From assembly GCF_001905665.1 (NCBI RefSeq), contig NZ_LIVX01000007.1:372001-436000 (forward strand): a stretch of DNA of 64,000 bases. The letters run 5' to 3'. The DNA is from Streptomyces sp. CB02261 (GTDB lineage Bacteria; Actinomycetota; Actinomycetes; Streptomycetales; Streptomycetaceae). The notes under the pieces are model-generated. The model saw only the letters and a list, made by a program, of their open reading frames with translations. It made no database searches and was not told where the DNA came from. Positions 25,001 through 33,322 of this stretch are shown here, one piece after another. The position numbers and the translations under genes were made by a program. Numbering within the stretch: position 1 is the stretch's first letter; every line of letters starts with the position of its first letter.

Positions 25001-25440
25001 CGCACCTCCGCCCGTGCCGCGCCGGCACCCCCCTCGTACTGCACGATCAGCTTGAGCCCCGAGCGGTGGCTCTCGCGCAGCCGTGGGTCGGTGAGCACGT
25101 CGAGGTCGAAGAGCCGCTGGTCGAGGCGGCCCGAGGCGATCAGGCGCCGGGCGTCGCCGGGCACCACGAGCGTGTGGTCCCCGGTGCGCTCCACCTGTAC
25201 GGGTATGCGCTCACGGCCCTGTGCGGGCTCGAAGCCCACCATCCGGCCCGTGGCGTCCACCACCACACGGTCGCCGGTGACGAGCGGGATCCGCTGGTCG
25301 CCGGTGCCGCGGGTGAGGTCCGGTGCGGCCGTCGTGCGGGCGGTGACCGCCGTCGCGGGGCCGGTCATGCCTGCGATCAGGGCCACCGATGTGGCCGCTG
25401 CGACGGTGAAGGCGCCTGCTCTCTTCACATGTGCGCGCAA
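22069..25440 (-). CDS. Secreted S8 subtilisin-like serine protease
   Basis: 1123 residues. A signal peptide (basic start, hydrophobic AFTVAAATSVALIAG, likely cleavage near TGPATA) leads into a prosequence, then the catalytic domain with Asp236 (VLDTGVDRTHGD), His268 (GHGTHVA), oxyanion Asn364 (AAGND) and Ser450 (GTSMATPHVAG). About 600 C-terminal residues form beta-rich modules resembling those of large streptomycete subtilases. Start uncertain: TTG at 25440 is only two bases after a GGGGGAG, while in-frame GTG at 25428 is 14 bases away. It is codirectional with the peptide export cassette but separated by a terminator, so a role in peptide maturation is only a possibility. Confidence 0.85.
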   Translation of the reverse strand: MRAHVKRAGAFTVAAATSVALIAGMTGPATAVTARTTAAPDLTRGTGDQRIPLVTGDRVVVDATGRMVGFEPAQGRERIPVQVERTGDHTLVVPGDARRLIASGRLDQRLFDLDVLTDPRLRESHRSGLKLIVQYEGGAGAARAEVRAAGDTQLRRTFPTLGADAVRTSPEDLSRVWDALTDPGRTGARATAAGIGKVWLDGVRGANLDRSVRQIGADKAWESGYDGKGVTIAVLDTGVDRTHGDLGTQVVGEKNFSASPDAVDRVGHGTHVASIAAGTGATSGGRYKGVAPGAKVISGKVLDDEGFGDDSAVIAGMEWAAAEGADVVNLSLGSADSPGVDPLEAAVNTLTAEKGILFAVAAGNDGEYGASSLGSPGSADAALTVGAVDQDDRLAPFSGIGPRVGDGAVKPDVTAPGVAITAAAAPGSALDTRPGTPHPAPGYLTIDGTSMATPHVAGAAAILKQRHPEWTSTELKGALIASTEGGDHTAFQQGSGRVRADRALAQSVIADPVSLNFGEARWPHPDDQLVTRKLGYRNLGTSDVTLDLSVTTRDPAGKPAPAGFFALGASRVTVPAGGRVEVDLTADTRIGDADGTYSGYVTATGAGGSVRTAAVAVREAESYDVTLRTVGRDGTDARTFSSSLFGTGGGAEGFQARVDDEPGTRTIRVPKGSYTYNTAVYEDPSDFTKGTDWIAQPKLEISGDTTLTADARTTEPVTLTVPGMDTANAGGTYYEVPVGTGHVGNGWVLGSFTGFRTAHLGPAVTDGTLLQTWDAHFVKDGTTQYSVAFGGTVDRVATGYTRHVKANELATLKVGLGASTPGKTALSSPYAHLPGAPEGNGFSAYQATTGIRTFHVSTADGVSWLTRSNHFGEPDEWGHPAYEGGYAMVEPKRYEAGRTYRETFGTGVFGPLLGKDMGVFRTAPDPVTGVQRLVGSLPLFADGAGHAGGTPHTSATTTLYRDGVKVAENDDPLTGAEPFTVDAADAEYRLTTSVERSATIAAASTRVDAGFTFRSKQVTATTALPVSTVRFAPPVDLASRAPAGRSVLVPVTVQGAAAGRNLRSLAVSVSYDAGRTWRPVKVANGRISVKSPAKDRGVSLSAEVTDKQGNTSTLTIHNGWYGR

Positions 25441-25820
25441 GTCTCCCCCAGGAGCGTGGAATCGAGGTCGAGCGGTCGGATCCGGACGGGGGACGAAGGC
25501 GCCCGCCGCCGGTCAGCGCAGTATCGCGACGTGATCGACGGCGGTACGGAAGCGAGGGGGCGGGGCTCGTGCTTTCCGGCCAACCTGTGGTCCGCGTGTG
25601 CGATGGGACGACGATGGGCGTGTGACGGGGGTGTGACGCCGGAGCGATGCTTGTGCGACACGGGCGCCGGCGATGCCCCCGGACCGCCGTCCGGGTCAGG
25701 CCCCGCACGCTTTTCGCGGACCGGCGCCCGCACGGCCGGAGGGTGTCCGTCCCCTTGGCCGTAACCGGACCCGGAGGGAACGGGTCTCCCTCCCTCACCC
25801 CCGCGCCTGCCGGGGGCTGT
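25441..25820. other. Intergenic region before the subtilase; GH42 3' end
   Basis: About 380 bases between the leftward GH42 gene and the leftward protease. A 6-bp stem CCCCCG/CGGGGG (25798-25816), just after the GH42 stop, is a weak terminator candidate. Two direct copies of GTGTGACG lie at 25619-25637. No gene seen; the protease promoter must lie here. Confidence 0.4.
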
Positions 25821-27806
25821 TCAGTGGGCGCGCAGGACCGCACACCCGCCGGGCGGGAGCCGGTGGACGGGGCCGTCCGTCAGCAGGTCGTGGCCGGGAC
25901 GCGGCAACGGCACCGTGTCGGCGCGGTGGTTGACCAGCACGTGCCAGTGGCGGCCGTCCTCGGCGTGGCGGGTGACGGCCTCGACACCGGACGGGAGGCC
26001 CGGCACCGGGCCGGCCACACCGGCTTCGTCGAGCAGCCGGGAGACCAGGGCCGCGTAACCGGTGTCGTCGAGACGGGTGGACAGGTACCAGGCGGTGCCG
26101 GCCCCGAACGCGTGGCGGGTGAGTGCCGGACCGCCGGCGAGCATCCCCTCGGTGTACGTGGTGAGGGCCTCGGCGCCCTCCGTCCGCAGGGACTCGGTCC
26201 ACACGGTGCCGCGCGAGCCGTCGGAGAGCACGACCTCCTCGCCCCGCCCCAGCGGACGGTACTCCTCGATCCGGATGCCCAGCGCCTCCCGGAGCGGCGC
26301 GGCCGGGTAGCCGCCGAGACGGGCGTGGAGGCGCTCGTCGACGGCGCCGCCGTAGTGCTGGACGAGCAGCGTTCCCCCACCGGCGACATGACGGCGCAGG
26401 TTCGCGGCTCCCTCGTCGGTGAGCAGGAACAGGGCCGGCGCGAGGACCAGCCGATAGCGGCTCAGGTCGTGCCCGGGGTGGGCGAAGTCGACCGTGACCC
26501 CGGCGTCCCACAGCGCCCGGTGGGCGCGGCGCAGCGTGCCGTGGTAGTCGAGCTCGGCCGACGGCAGTCCGTCGACGTCGAGGGCCCACCACGCGTCGGA
26601 GTCGTGCAGGACGGCGACCTCGGCGCGGACGGTGGAGCCTGCGAGCTCCCCGAGGCGGCTCACCTCCTCGCCGACGGCCGTGACCTCTCGGAAGATCCGG
26701 CTGTCGGGGCCCGCGTGCGGGACCATCCCGGAGTGCCACTGCTCGGATCCCGCCCGCGACTGGCGCCACTGGAAGAACAGGGCGCCCTCGGAGCCGCGGG
26801 CGATGTGGCCGAGGGTGTGGCGCCGGATGTCGCCCGGCTCCTTGCCGAGCACGCGGTCGCCCGCGTACACGGTGTTCGTGCCCTGCTCCATCAGCAGCCA
26901 GGGCGCGCCGTCGCCGAAGGAGCGGGCCCGGTCGGCGCCGAAGGCGGTGTCGGCGGCGGCGTCCACCCCGGGTGCCGAGGGGTAGTGGTCGACGGACACC
27001 AGGTCGACCTCGCGGCCGAAGGCCCACAGGTCCAGGTTCTGGTAGTCGGGCAGCATGAGGTTGGTCGTCACCGGCCGGTCGCTGTGGGCGCGGATCGCGT
27101 CCCGCTGCTCGCGGTACGCGGCGAGGGCCTCGTCCGACCAGAAGCGGCGGAAGTCCAGGGCCTGGCCGGGGTTCTTGTGCCACTGCGTGGCCCGGGGCGG
27201 CAGGACCTGCTCCCACGCGGTGTACCGCTGGCTCCAGAACGCCGTCCCCCAGGCCTCGTTGACGGCGTCGAGGGAGCCGTGCCGGGCCCGCAGCCAGTCC
27301 CGGAAGGCGGCCGCGGTGTGCTCGCACCAGCAGAGGGTCGCGTACTCGTTGTGCACGTGCCACAGGGCGAGCGCGGGGTGGCCGCCGTAGCGCTCGGCGA
27401 GAGCGCCCGCGACGCGGAGGGCGGCCCGGCGGTAGGCGGGCGCGGCGAGGCAGTACGTGTCCCGGCTGCCGTGGGTCAGCCGGGTGCCGTCGGGGGAGAC
27501 CGGCAGGGCGTCGGGGTGCGCCAGGGTGAACCAGGGCGGCGGGGAGGCGGTCGGGGTGGCGAGGTCGACGGCGACGCCGCCCGCGTGCAGCCGGTCGAGC
27601 TGGGCGTCGAGCCACCCGAAGTCGTAGCGGCCTTCCTCGGGCTCCAGCAGGGCCCAGGAGAAGACGCCCACGGTGGCCAGGTTGACCCGGGCCCGGCGCA
27701 TCAGCGCGTCGTCCTCCTTCCACACCCCCTCGTCCCACTGCTCCGGGTTGTAGTCCCCGCCGAAGGCGAGACCGTCGAGCCGCTCGGTCAGCCGGCGCGT
27801 CGTCAT
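25821..27806 (-). CDS. GH42 beta-galactosidase
   Basis: 661 residues, cytoplasmic (no signal peptide). The GH42 pattern is clear: FGGDYNPEQWDEGVW at the N-terminus, acid/base Glu154 in LWHVHNEYATLCWC, nucleophile Glu307 in WLLMEQGTNTVYAG, then the trimerisation and beta domains. ATG at 27806 follows AAGGA; codons upstream in frame are non-coding. It releases beta-galactose from short oligosaccharides. It diverges from the GH3-GH31 pair over a region with two LacI-type palindromes, which suggests one regulator for hydrolysis of galactosylated xyloglucan-type or related plant oligosaccharides. Confidence 0.88.
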   Translation of the reverse strand: MTTRRLTERLDGLAFGGDYNPEQWDEGVWKEDDALMRRARVNLATVGVFSWALLEPEEGRYDFGWLDAQLDRLHAGGVAVDLATPTASPPPWFTLAHPDALPVSPDGTRLTHGSRDTYCLAAPAYRRAALRVAGALAERYGGHPALALWHVHNEYATLCWCEHTAAAFRDWLRARHGSLDAVNEAWGTAFWSQRYTAWEQVLPPRATQWHKNPGQALDFRRFWSDEALAAYREQRDAIRAHSDRPVTTNLMLPDYQNLDLWAFGREVDLVSVDHYPSAPGVDAAADTAFGADRARSFGDGAPWLLMEQGTNTVYAGDRVLGKEPGDIRRHTLGHIARGSEGALFFQWRQSRAGSEQWHSGMVPHAGPDSRIFREVTAVGEEVSRLGELAGSTVRAEVAVLHDSDAWWALDVDGLPSAELDYHGTLRRAHRALWDAGVTVDFAHPGHDLSRYRLVLAPALFLLTDEGAANLRRHVAGGGTLLVQHYGGAVDERLHARLGGYPAAPLREALGIRIEEYRPLGRGEEVVLSDGSRGTVWTESLRTEGAEALTTYTEGMLAGGPALTRHAFGAGTAWYLSTRLDDTGYAALVSRLLDEAGVAGPVPGLPSGVEAVTRHAEDGRHWHVLVNHRADTVPLPRPGHDLLTDGPVHRLPPGGCAVLRAH

Positions 27807-27847
27807 AGGAGCCCCATCCTTCTGCTGGTGTCGTCGAGATCGCGGCG

Positions 27848-27982
27848 TCGAAGCGCTTGGACGCCGGGGCGAGGCTAATGACCACCTTCCCGTTTCGACA
27901 AGGGCCTGCGCAGCCCCAAAAACCCCTGGAGCAGGAACGGTTGACAGCGTCACCGGATCCTGTCAGCGTCGAAGCGCTTCGA
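27848..27982. promoter_or_regulatory. Pair of LacI-family operators, GH42/GH3 divergent promoter
   Basis: TCGAAGCGCTTCGA at 27969-27982 is a perfect 14-bp palindrome; TCGAAGCGCTTGGA at 27848-27861 is the same with one mismatch. Their centres are 121 bases apart. The AAGCGCTT core is typical of LacI-family binding sites. A -35 TTGACA at 27941-27946 faces GH3 with no good -10. No LacI gene is in the window, so the repressor must be encoded elsewhere. Confidence 0.7.
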
Positions 27983-28022
27983 TGAAGCGTTGCATCGCCC
28001 AGCCTGCCGAGGGGTTGTCCAC

Positions 28023-30875
28023 GTGAGTTCCCAGTCCGCGTCCGCAGCCGGTCCGCCGCCCTTCCGTGACCCCGCGCTCCCGCTGCGCCGACGCGTCGAC
28101 GACCTGCTCCGACGGCTCACGCCCGACGAGCGGATCGCGATGCTCCACCAGTACGCACCTGCCGTCCCGCGCCTCGGCGTCGGCCCCTTCCGCACCGGCA
28201 GCGAGGCACTCCACGGCGTCTCCTGGCTGGGGGAGGCGACGGTCTTCCCGCAGGCCGTCGGCCTCGGCGCCACCTGGGACGAGGAGCTGGTCCACCGGGT
28301 CGCCGAAGCGGTCTCGGTCGAACTGCGCGCCTTCCACCGCCACCGCCCCCCGGTCATCGCTCCGGACCGCGCCCCCCACAGCCTCCAGGCCTGGGCGCCC
28401 GTCCTCAACCTGCTGCGCGACCCGCGCTGGGGGCGCAACGAGGAGGGCTACTCCGAGGACCCGGCGCACACCGCCCGCCTCGGCGAGGCCTACTGCCGCG
28501 GCCTGGCCGGCGACCACCCGGCCTATCTGCGCGCGGCCCCGGTGCTCAAGCACTTCCTCGCCTACAACAACGAGGACGAGCGCTGCACCACCTCCTCGGG
28601 ACTGCGGCCGCGCGTGCTGCACGAGTACGACCTCGCCGCCTTCCGCCCCGTCGTCGCCGCCGGCGTCGCCACCGGCGCCATGGCCGCGTACAACCTGGTC
28701 AACGGCCGCCCCTGCCACGTGAGTCCGCTCATCGAGGAGGAACTCCGCCGCTGGGCGCGCCCCACCGGCCACGAGCTGTTCGTGGTGAGCGACGCCGAGG
28801 CCCCGTCCAACCTCGTCGACCCCGAGCACTACTACGACGACCACGTCGAGGCCCACGCGGCGGCGCTCAAGGCCGGCATCGACAGCTTCACCGACCACGG
28901 CGAGGACAGCGCCACCCCCGTCGGCCGGCTGCGTGAGGCACGGGAGCGCGGCCTGATCGACCAGGCCGACGTCGACCGCGCGGTACGACGCCAGCTCGAA
29001 CTGCGCTTCAGGCTGGGCGAGTTCGACCCGGACCTGGACCCCTACGCGGACATCGGATCCGAGGTCATCGACTGCCCCGAGCACCGCGCCCTCGCGAGGC
29101 GCGCCGCCACCGACGCGGTGGTCCTGCTCAAGAACGACGGCCTACTGCCCCTCGACCCGGCCCGGGCACCGCGGATCGCCGTCGTCGGCCCGCTCGCCGA
29201 CACGCTGTGCGAGGACTGGTACAGCGGCACCCTCCCGTACCAGGTGGGCATCGCCACCGGACTCGCCGCCGAACTCGACGCCCACGGCGGCGAGGTGATC
29301 CGCGCGGACGGCTCGGACCGGATCGCACTCAGCTCCCGCACCACCGGCGACCTCCTGTGCGAGACCCCGTTCGACGTCGACGACTGGGGCCGCGGCGTCC
29401 TGACGCTGCGCGCCGCCGACACCGGCCGCTACCTGAGCCTCAAGGACGACGCCTCGCTCGCCGCCGACCAGGACCGCCTCAAGAGCTGGGAGATCCACGA
29501 GACCTTCCGCCTGGAACCGGCGGGCGACGGCGACCTGCGGCTGCGCTCCGTCCTCACCGGCCGCTACGCCACCGTGGACCCGGCGGACGGCCGGGTCACC
29601 GTCACCGCGGAGACCCCCGACACCGCCGAACGCTGGCGGCGGGAGCTGCTGCGCGACGGCGCGGCCGAGGCGCGTGCGGCCGCCGAGACCGCCGACGCGG
29701 CGATCGTCGTCCTCGGCAACCACCCGCTGATCAACGGCCGGGAGACCGAGGACCGCACCGGCATCGACCTGCCCGCGACGCAGGAGGAACTGCTGCGCGC
29801 GGTCGCGGCCGTCCGCCCCGAGACGGCCCTGGTGGTGATGAGCAGCTACCCGTACGCCGTCGACTGGGCCGACGAGCACCTGCCCGCGGTGGTGTGGACG
29901 TCCCACGGCGGACAGGAGACCGGCCACGCCCTCGCCGCGGTGCTGCTCGGCCGGGCCGAGCCCGCGGGCCGCCTGCCGCAGACCTGGTACCGGGGCGACG
30001 ACCCGCTGCCGCACCCGCTCGACTACGACATCATCAAGAGCGGCTGGACCTACCAGTACCACCGGGCCGCGCCCCTCTACCCCTTCGGCCACGGACTGTC
30101 CTACACCGACTTCTCCCACCGCGACCTGCGCCTGTCGCGGTCGTCGATCGCCCAGGACGGCACGGTCGACGTCACGGTGACCGTGACCGACACCGGCACC
30201 CGGCCCGGCAGCGAGGTCGTCCAGCTCTACGTCCGGGCCCTGGACGCCCGCTACGAGGCCCCCCGGCGGCGCCTCGCCGACTTCCGCAAGATCCGCCTGG
30301 AGCCGGGCGAGAGCCGGGAGGTCACGTTCCGGCTGCCCGCCGAGCGGCTCGCCCACTGGGACGTCGCCACCGGCGCGTTCACCGTCGACCCCGGCGCCTA
30401 CGAGATCACCGTCGCCCGCTCCGCCGAGCACCCCGTCCTCACCGCACCACTCACCGTGACCGGGCCCGCCCCCGGGCCCCGTACGGTCCTCGGACGCCGG
30501 GTCCCGGCCGTCGACTTCGACGACCACGAGGCCACCACCGTCGTCGACGCCACCCGCACCAGCGGCGACGCCGTCGCCCCGACTGATCCGGCCCGGCCCG
30601 CGACGCTCCTCTACCGCGCCGTCGACCTCACCGGAGCGGTCCGCGTGGAGGTTGAGACCGCCCGCGAGCACGACGGGCCCCAGGACGCCCGCCTCGAACT
30701 CCACGCCGGCGAGCGGCTGCTGGCCGAGACCACGGTGCCGGTCACGGGCGACCGCCACACCTGGGCGACCTGCGCGGCCCCGCTCGCCGCTCCGCCGGAC
30801 GGCGTCCACGACCTGCGCCTGACCCTGCACGGCGCCTTCCGCGTCGCCGCCTTCCGCTTCGAGGCCACCCGATGA
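28023..30875 (+). CDS. GH3 glycosidase (beta-glucosidase/beta-xylosidase) with inserted and C-terminal beta modules
   Basis: 950 residues, no signal peptide. The first catalytic domain ends near FVVSDAEAPSNL, where the Asp is the expected nucleophile; the acid/base Glu is in NGRETEDRTGIDLP of the second domain. Between these, about residues 435-525 form an inserted beta-trefoil- or fascin-like stretch (TGRYLSLKDDASL, TGRYATVDPADG). A fibronectin-like domain (TDTGTRPGSEVVQLYVR) and a terminal carbohydrate-binding-like module follow. GTG at 28023 after GAGGGG is preferred. Overlaps the GH31 gene by ATGA. Substrate could be beta-glucoside or beta-xyloside; the alpha-xylosidase partner suggests xyloglucan oligosaccharides. 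Confidence 0.82.
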   Translation: MSSQSASAAGPPPFRDPALPLRRRVDDLLRRLTPDERIAMLHQYAPAVPRLGVGPFRTGSEALHGVSWLGEATVFPQAVGLGATWDEELVHRVAEAVSVELRAFHRHRPPVIAPDRAPHSLQAWAPVLNLLRDPRWGRNEEGYSEDPAHTARLGEAYCRGLAGDHPAYLRAAPVLKHFLAYNNEDERCTTSSGLRPRVLHEYDLAAFRPVVAAGVATGAMAAYNLVNGRPCHVSPLIEEELRRWARPTGHELFVVSDAEAPSNLVDPEHYYDDHVEAHAAALKAGIDSFTDHGEDSATPVGRLREARERGLIDQADVDRAVRRQLELRFRLGEFDPDLDPYADIGSEVIDCPEHRALARRAATDAVVLLKNDGLLPLDPARAPRIAVVGPLADTLCEDWYSGTLPYQVGIATGLAAELDAHGGEVIRADGSDRIALSSRTTGDLLCETPFDVDDWGRGVLTLRAADTGRYLSLKDDASLAADQDRLKSWEIHETFRLEPAGDGDLRLRSVLTGRYATVDPADGRVTVTAETPDTAERWRRELLRDGAAEARAAAETADAAIVVLGNHPLINGRETEDRTGIDLPATQEELLRAVAAVRPETALVVMSSYPYAVDWADEHLPAVVWTSHGGQETGHALAAVLLGRAEPAGRLPQTWYRGDDPLPHPLDYDIIKSGWTYQYHRAAPLYPFGHGLSYTDFSHRDLRLSRSSIAQDGTVDVTVTVTDTGTRPGSEVVQLYVRALDARYEAPRRRLADFRKIRLEPGESREVTFRLPAERLAHWDVATGAFTVDPGAYEITVARSAEHPVLTAPLTVTGPAPGPRTVLGRRVPAVDFDDHEATTVVDATRTSGDAVAPTDPARPATLLYRAVDLTGAVRVEVETAREHDGPQDARLELHAGERLLAETTVPVTGDRHTWATCAAPLAAPPDGVHDLRLTLHGAFRVAAFRFEATR

Positions 30876-33157
30876 AGTTCACCGACGGGTACTGGCTGAT
30901 GCGGCCGGGCCACACCGCCCGCTACGCCGCCGAGGTCGCCGACGTCCGGGCCGAGGACCACCGGCTGACGCTGTACGCGCCGGTGAAGCGGGTGCGCGGC
31001 CGCGGCGACACCCTCAACAGCCCCCTGCTCACCGTCGAGTGCTGGTCACCGGCCGAGGGCGTGATCGGGGTGCGCACCACCCACCACGCGGGTGCGGTGC
31101 GGCCGGGACCCGAGTTCGCGCTGCCCGGTGCGGAGCAGGGCGTCGGCACGGTCCGCCGGGACGGCACGGTCGTCGAACTCGCCTCCGGAGACCTGACGCT
31201 CCGGGTGGACACCGCCGCGCCCTGGCGCCTCGACTTCACCGCCGACGGGCGGGTGCTGACCTCCGCGGGGGAGCGCGGCACCGGCTTCGTCACCGACGCC
31301 GAGGGCCGGCACTTCGTGCTCGGACAGCTCTCCCTGGGGGTCGGCGAGTCGGTCTACGGACTCGGGGAGCGCTTCACCCCGCTCGTCAGGAACGGGCAGT
31401 CGGTGGACATCTGGCAGGCCGACGGCGGCACCAGCAGCGAGCAGGCGTACAAGAACGTCCCCTTCCACCTGACCGACCGCGGCTACGGCGTCTTCGTCAA
31501 CCACCCCGGCAGGGTCGGCTACGAGGTCGGCTCCGAGGCGGTCGGCCAGGTGCAGTTCAGCGTCGAGGACCAGTCGCTCGAGTACTTCGTCGTCCACGGC
31601 CCGACCCCGAAGCGGATCCTGGAGCGGTACACCGCGCTCACCGGCCGCCCCGCCCTGCCCCCGGCCTGGGCACTCGGCCTCTGGCTCACCACCTCCTTCA
31701 CCACCGACTACGACGAGGCCACCGTCAACCGCTTCGTCGACGGCATGGCCGAGCGCGGCATCCCGCTGAGCGTCTTCCACCTCGACTGCTTCTGGATGCG
31801 CGCGTACCAGTGGTGCGACTTCGAGTGGGACGCCGACACCTTCCCCGACCCGGCCGGGATGCTGGCCCGGCTCAAGGAACGGGGACTGCGGATCAGCGCC
31901 TGGATCAACCCGTACATCGCGCAGAAGTCGGCCATGTTCGAGGAGGGCATGCGCGAGGGACACCTCGTACGCCGCCCGGACGGCAGCGTCTGGCAGTGGG
32001 ACCTGTGGCAGCCCGGCATGGCCCTGGTGGACTTCACCGACCCGGCCGCCCGCGCCTGGTACACCGGCCGGCTGCGCACCCTGCTCGACCAGGGCGTGGA
32101 CTGCTTCAAGACCGACTTCGGCGAACGGATCCCCACCGACGTCGTCTGGCACGACGGCTCCGACCCGGAGCGGATGCACAACCACTACACCCAGCTGTAC
32201 AACCGGACCGTCTTCGAGCTGCTGCGCGAGGTACGCGGGGAGGGCGAGGCGCTCCTCTTCGCCCGCTCCGCCACCGCCGGCGGCCAGCAGTACCCCGTGC
32301 ACTGGGGCGGCGACTGCGAGTCCCACTTCAACGCCATGGCGGAGTCACTGCGCGGCGGACTCTCCCTCGGCCTGTCCGGCTTCGGTTTCTGGAGCCACGA
32401 CATCGGCGGCTTCGAGGGCACTCCGACCCCCACCGTCTTCACGCGCTGGGTGCAGTTCGGACTCCTCTCGTCCCACAGCCGGCTGCACGGCAGCACCTCC
32501 TACCGCGTCCCCTGGGACTACGGGGAGGAGGCCGTCGAGGTCACCCGCGCGTTCACCCTGCTCAAGCACCGTCTCGCCCCCTACCTCCAGCGCGCCGCCC
32601 AGCAGGCGCACACCACCGGAGTCCCCGTCATGCGGGCCATGGTCCTGGAGTTCCCCGACGACCCGGCCGTCACCACGCTCGACCGGCAGTACATGCTCGG
32701 CGACGACCTGCTCGTCGCCCCCGTCTTCACCGACGACGGCACGGTCGAGTACTACGTGCCCGAAGGACCGTGGACGAACGTCCTCACCGGAGCCGGGATC
32801 ACCGGCCCCCGCTGGGTCCGCGAGCGTCACGAGGTCCACACCCTGCCGCTCCTCGCCCGCCCGGACTCCGTCATCCCGCTCGGCGCCGACGACCAGCGCC
32901 CCGTCTCCGTCTGGCAGGACGGGGTCGAACTGCGCGTGCACGCCTTCGCCGACGGCGCCGAACGGACCCTCGCGATCCCGGACACCGAGGGCCCCGGCGA
33001 GGCGGCCCGCTTCCGTCTCCGCCGCCGGGGCGACCGCCTCCATGTGACCACCGACAGCCGGCACCCCTGGCGGCTACGGGTCGGCGGCCCCGACGGCCCC
33101 CTCCACGCCTGTCCCGCCGGCACCGGGGAGGCCGACCTGCCGTACGCGGAGGACTGA
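30872..33157 (+). CDS. GH31 alpha-xylosidase (YicI-like)
   Basis: 761 residues, close to the 772 of E. coli YicI. The N-terminus MKFTDGYWLMRPG is characteristic of this alpha-xylosidase branch rather than of alpha-glucosidases. Nucleophile Asp is in FKTDFGERIPTDVVW, the acid/base Asp in VHWGGDCESHF, and the substrate region FWSHDIGGFEG is conserved. It would remove alpha-1,6-xylosyl groups from xyloglucan oligosaccharides or isoprimeverose, feeding xylose to XylA/XylB encoded just downstream. The ATG overlaps the GH3 stop, so the two glycosidases are coupled. Confidence 0.87.
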   Translation: MKFTDGYWLMRPGHTARYAAEVADVRAEDHRLTLYAPVKRVRGRGDTLNSPLLTVECWSPAEGVIGVRTTHHAGAVRPGPEFALPGAEQGVGTVRRDGTVVELASGDLTLRVDTAAPWRLDFTADGRVLTSAGERGTGFVTDAEGRHFVLGQLSLGVGESVYGLGERFTPLVRNGQSVDIWQADGGTSSEQAYKNVPFHLTDRGYGVFVNHPGRVGYEVGSEAVGQVQFSVEDQSLEYFVVHGPTPKRILERYTALTGRPALPPAWALGLWLTTSFTTDYDEATVNRFVDGMAERGIPLSVFHLDCFWMRAYQWCDFEWDADTFPDPAGMLARLKERGLRISAWINPYIAQKSAMFEEGMREGHLVRRPDGSVWQWDLWQPGMALVDFTDPAARAWYTGRLRTLLDQGVDCFKTDFGERIPTDVVWHDGSDPERMHNHYTQLYNRTVFELLREVRGEGEALLFARSATAGGQQYPVHWGGDCESHFNAMAESLRGGLSLGLSGFGFWSHDIGGFEGTPTPTVFTRWVQFGLLSSHSRLHGSTSYRVPWDYGEEAVEVTRAFTLLKHRLAPYLQRAAQQAHTTGVPVMRAMVLEFPDDPAVTTLDRQYMLGDDLLVAPVFTDDGTVEYYVPEGPWTNVLTGAGITGPRWVRERHEVHTLPLLARPDSVIPLGADDQRPVSVWQDGVELRVHAFADGAERTLAIPDTEGPGEAARFRLRRRGDRLHVTTDSRHPWRLRVGGPDGPLHACPAGTGEADLPYAED

Positions 33158-33171
33158 ACGCGTCCCAGGCG

Positions 33172-33272
33172 TACGCGCTCCCGCGCCGAGGGCGGCGGGC
33201 CGGGGGCGCCGGCGGACGCGCTCCCGCGCCGAGGGCGGCGGGCCGGGGGCGCCGGCGTACGCGCTCCCGCGC
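33172..33272. repeat. Tandem repeat, 43-bp period, 2.3 copies
   Basis: Two full 43-bp units beginning at 33172 and 33215 and a 15-base start of a third at 33258 differ almost only at the first base (T, G, T). Each contains GCCGAGGGCGGCGGGCCGGG. The repeat lies between the convergent GH31 and xylR ends. Too few and too GC-rich for CRISPR; it may act as a transcriptional barrier. Confidence 0.75.
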
Positions 33273-33322
33273 TTAGGGCGACGGCGAGAGCTGTGGCACA
33301 GCAGCGGCGGCAGCGGTCTCCG

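Noticed and set aside
33172..33272. CRISPR array
   Set aside because: Contiguous 43-bp tandem units without spacers and no cas genes.
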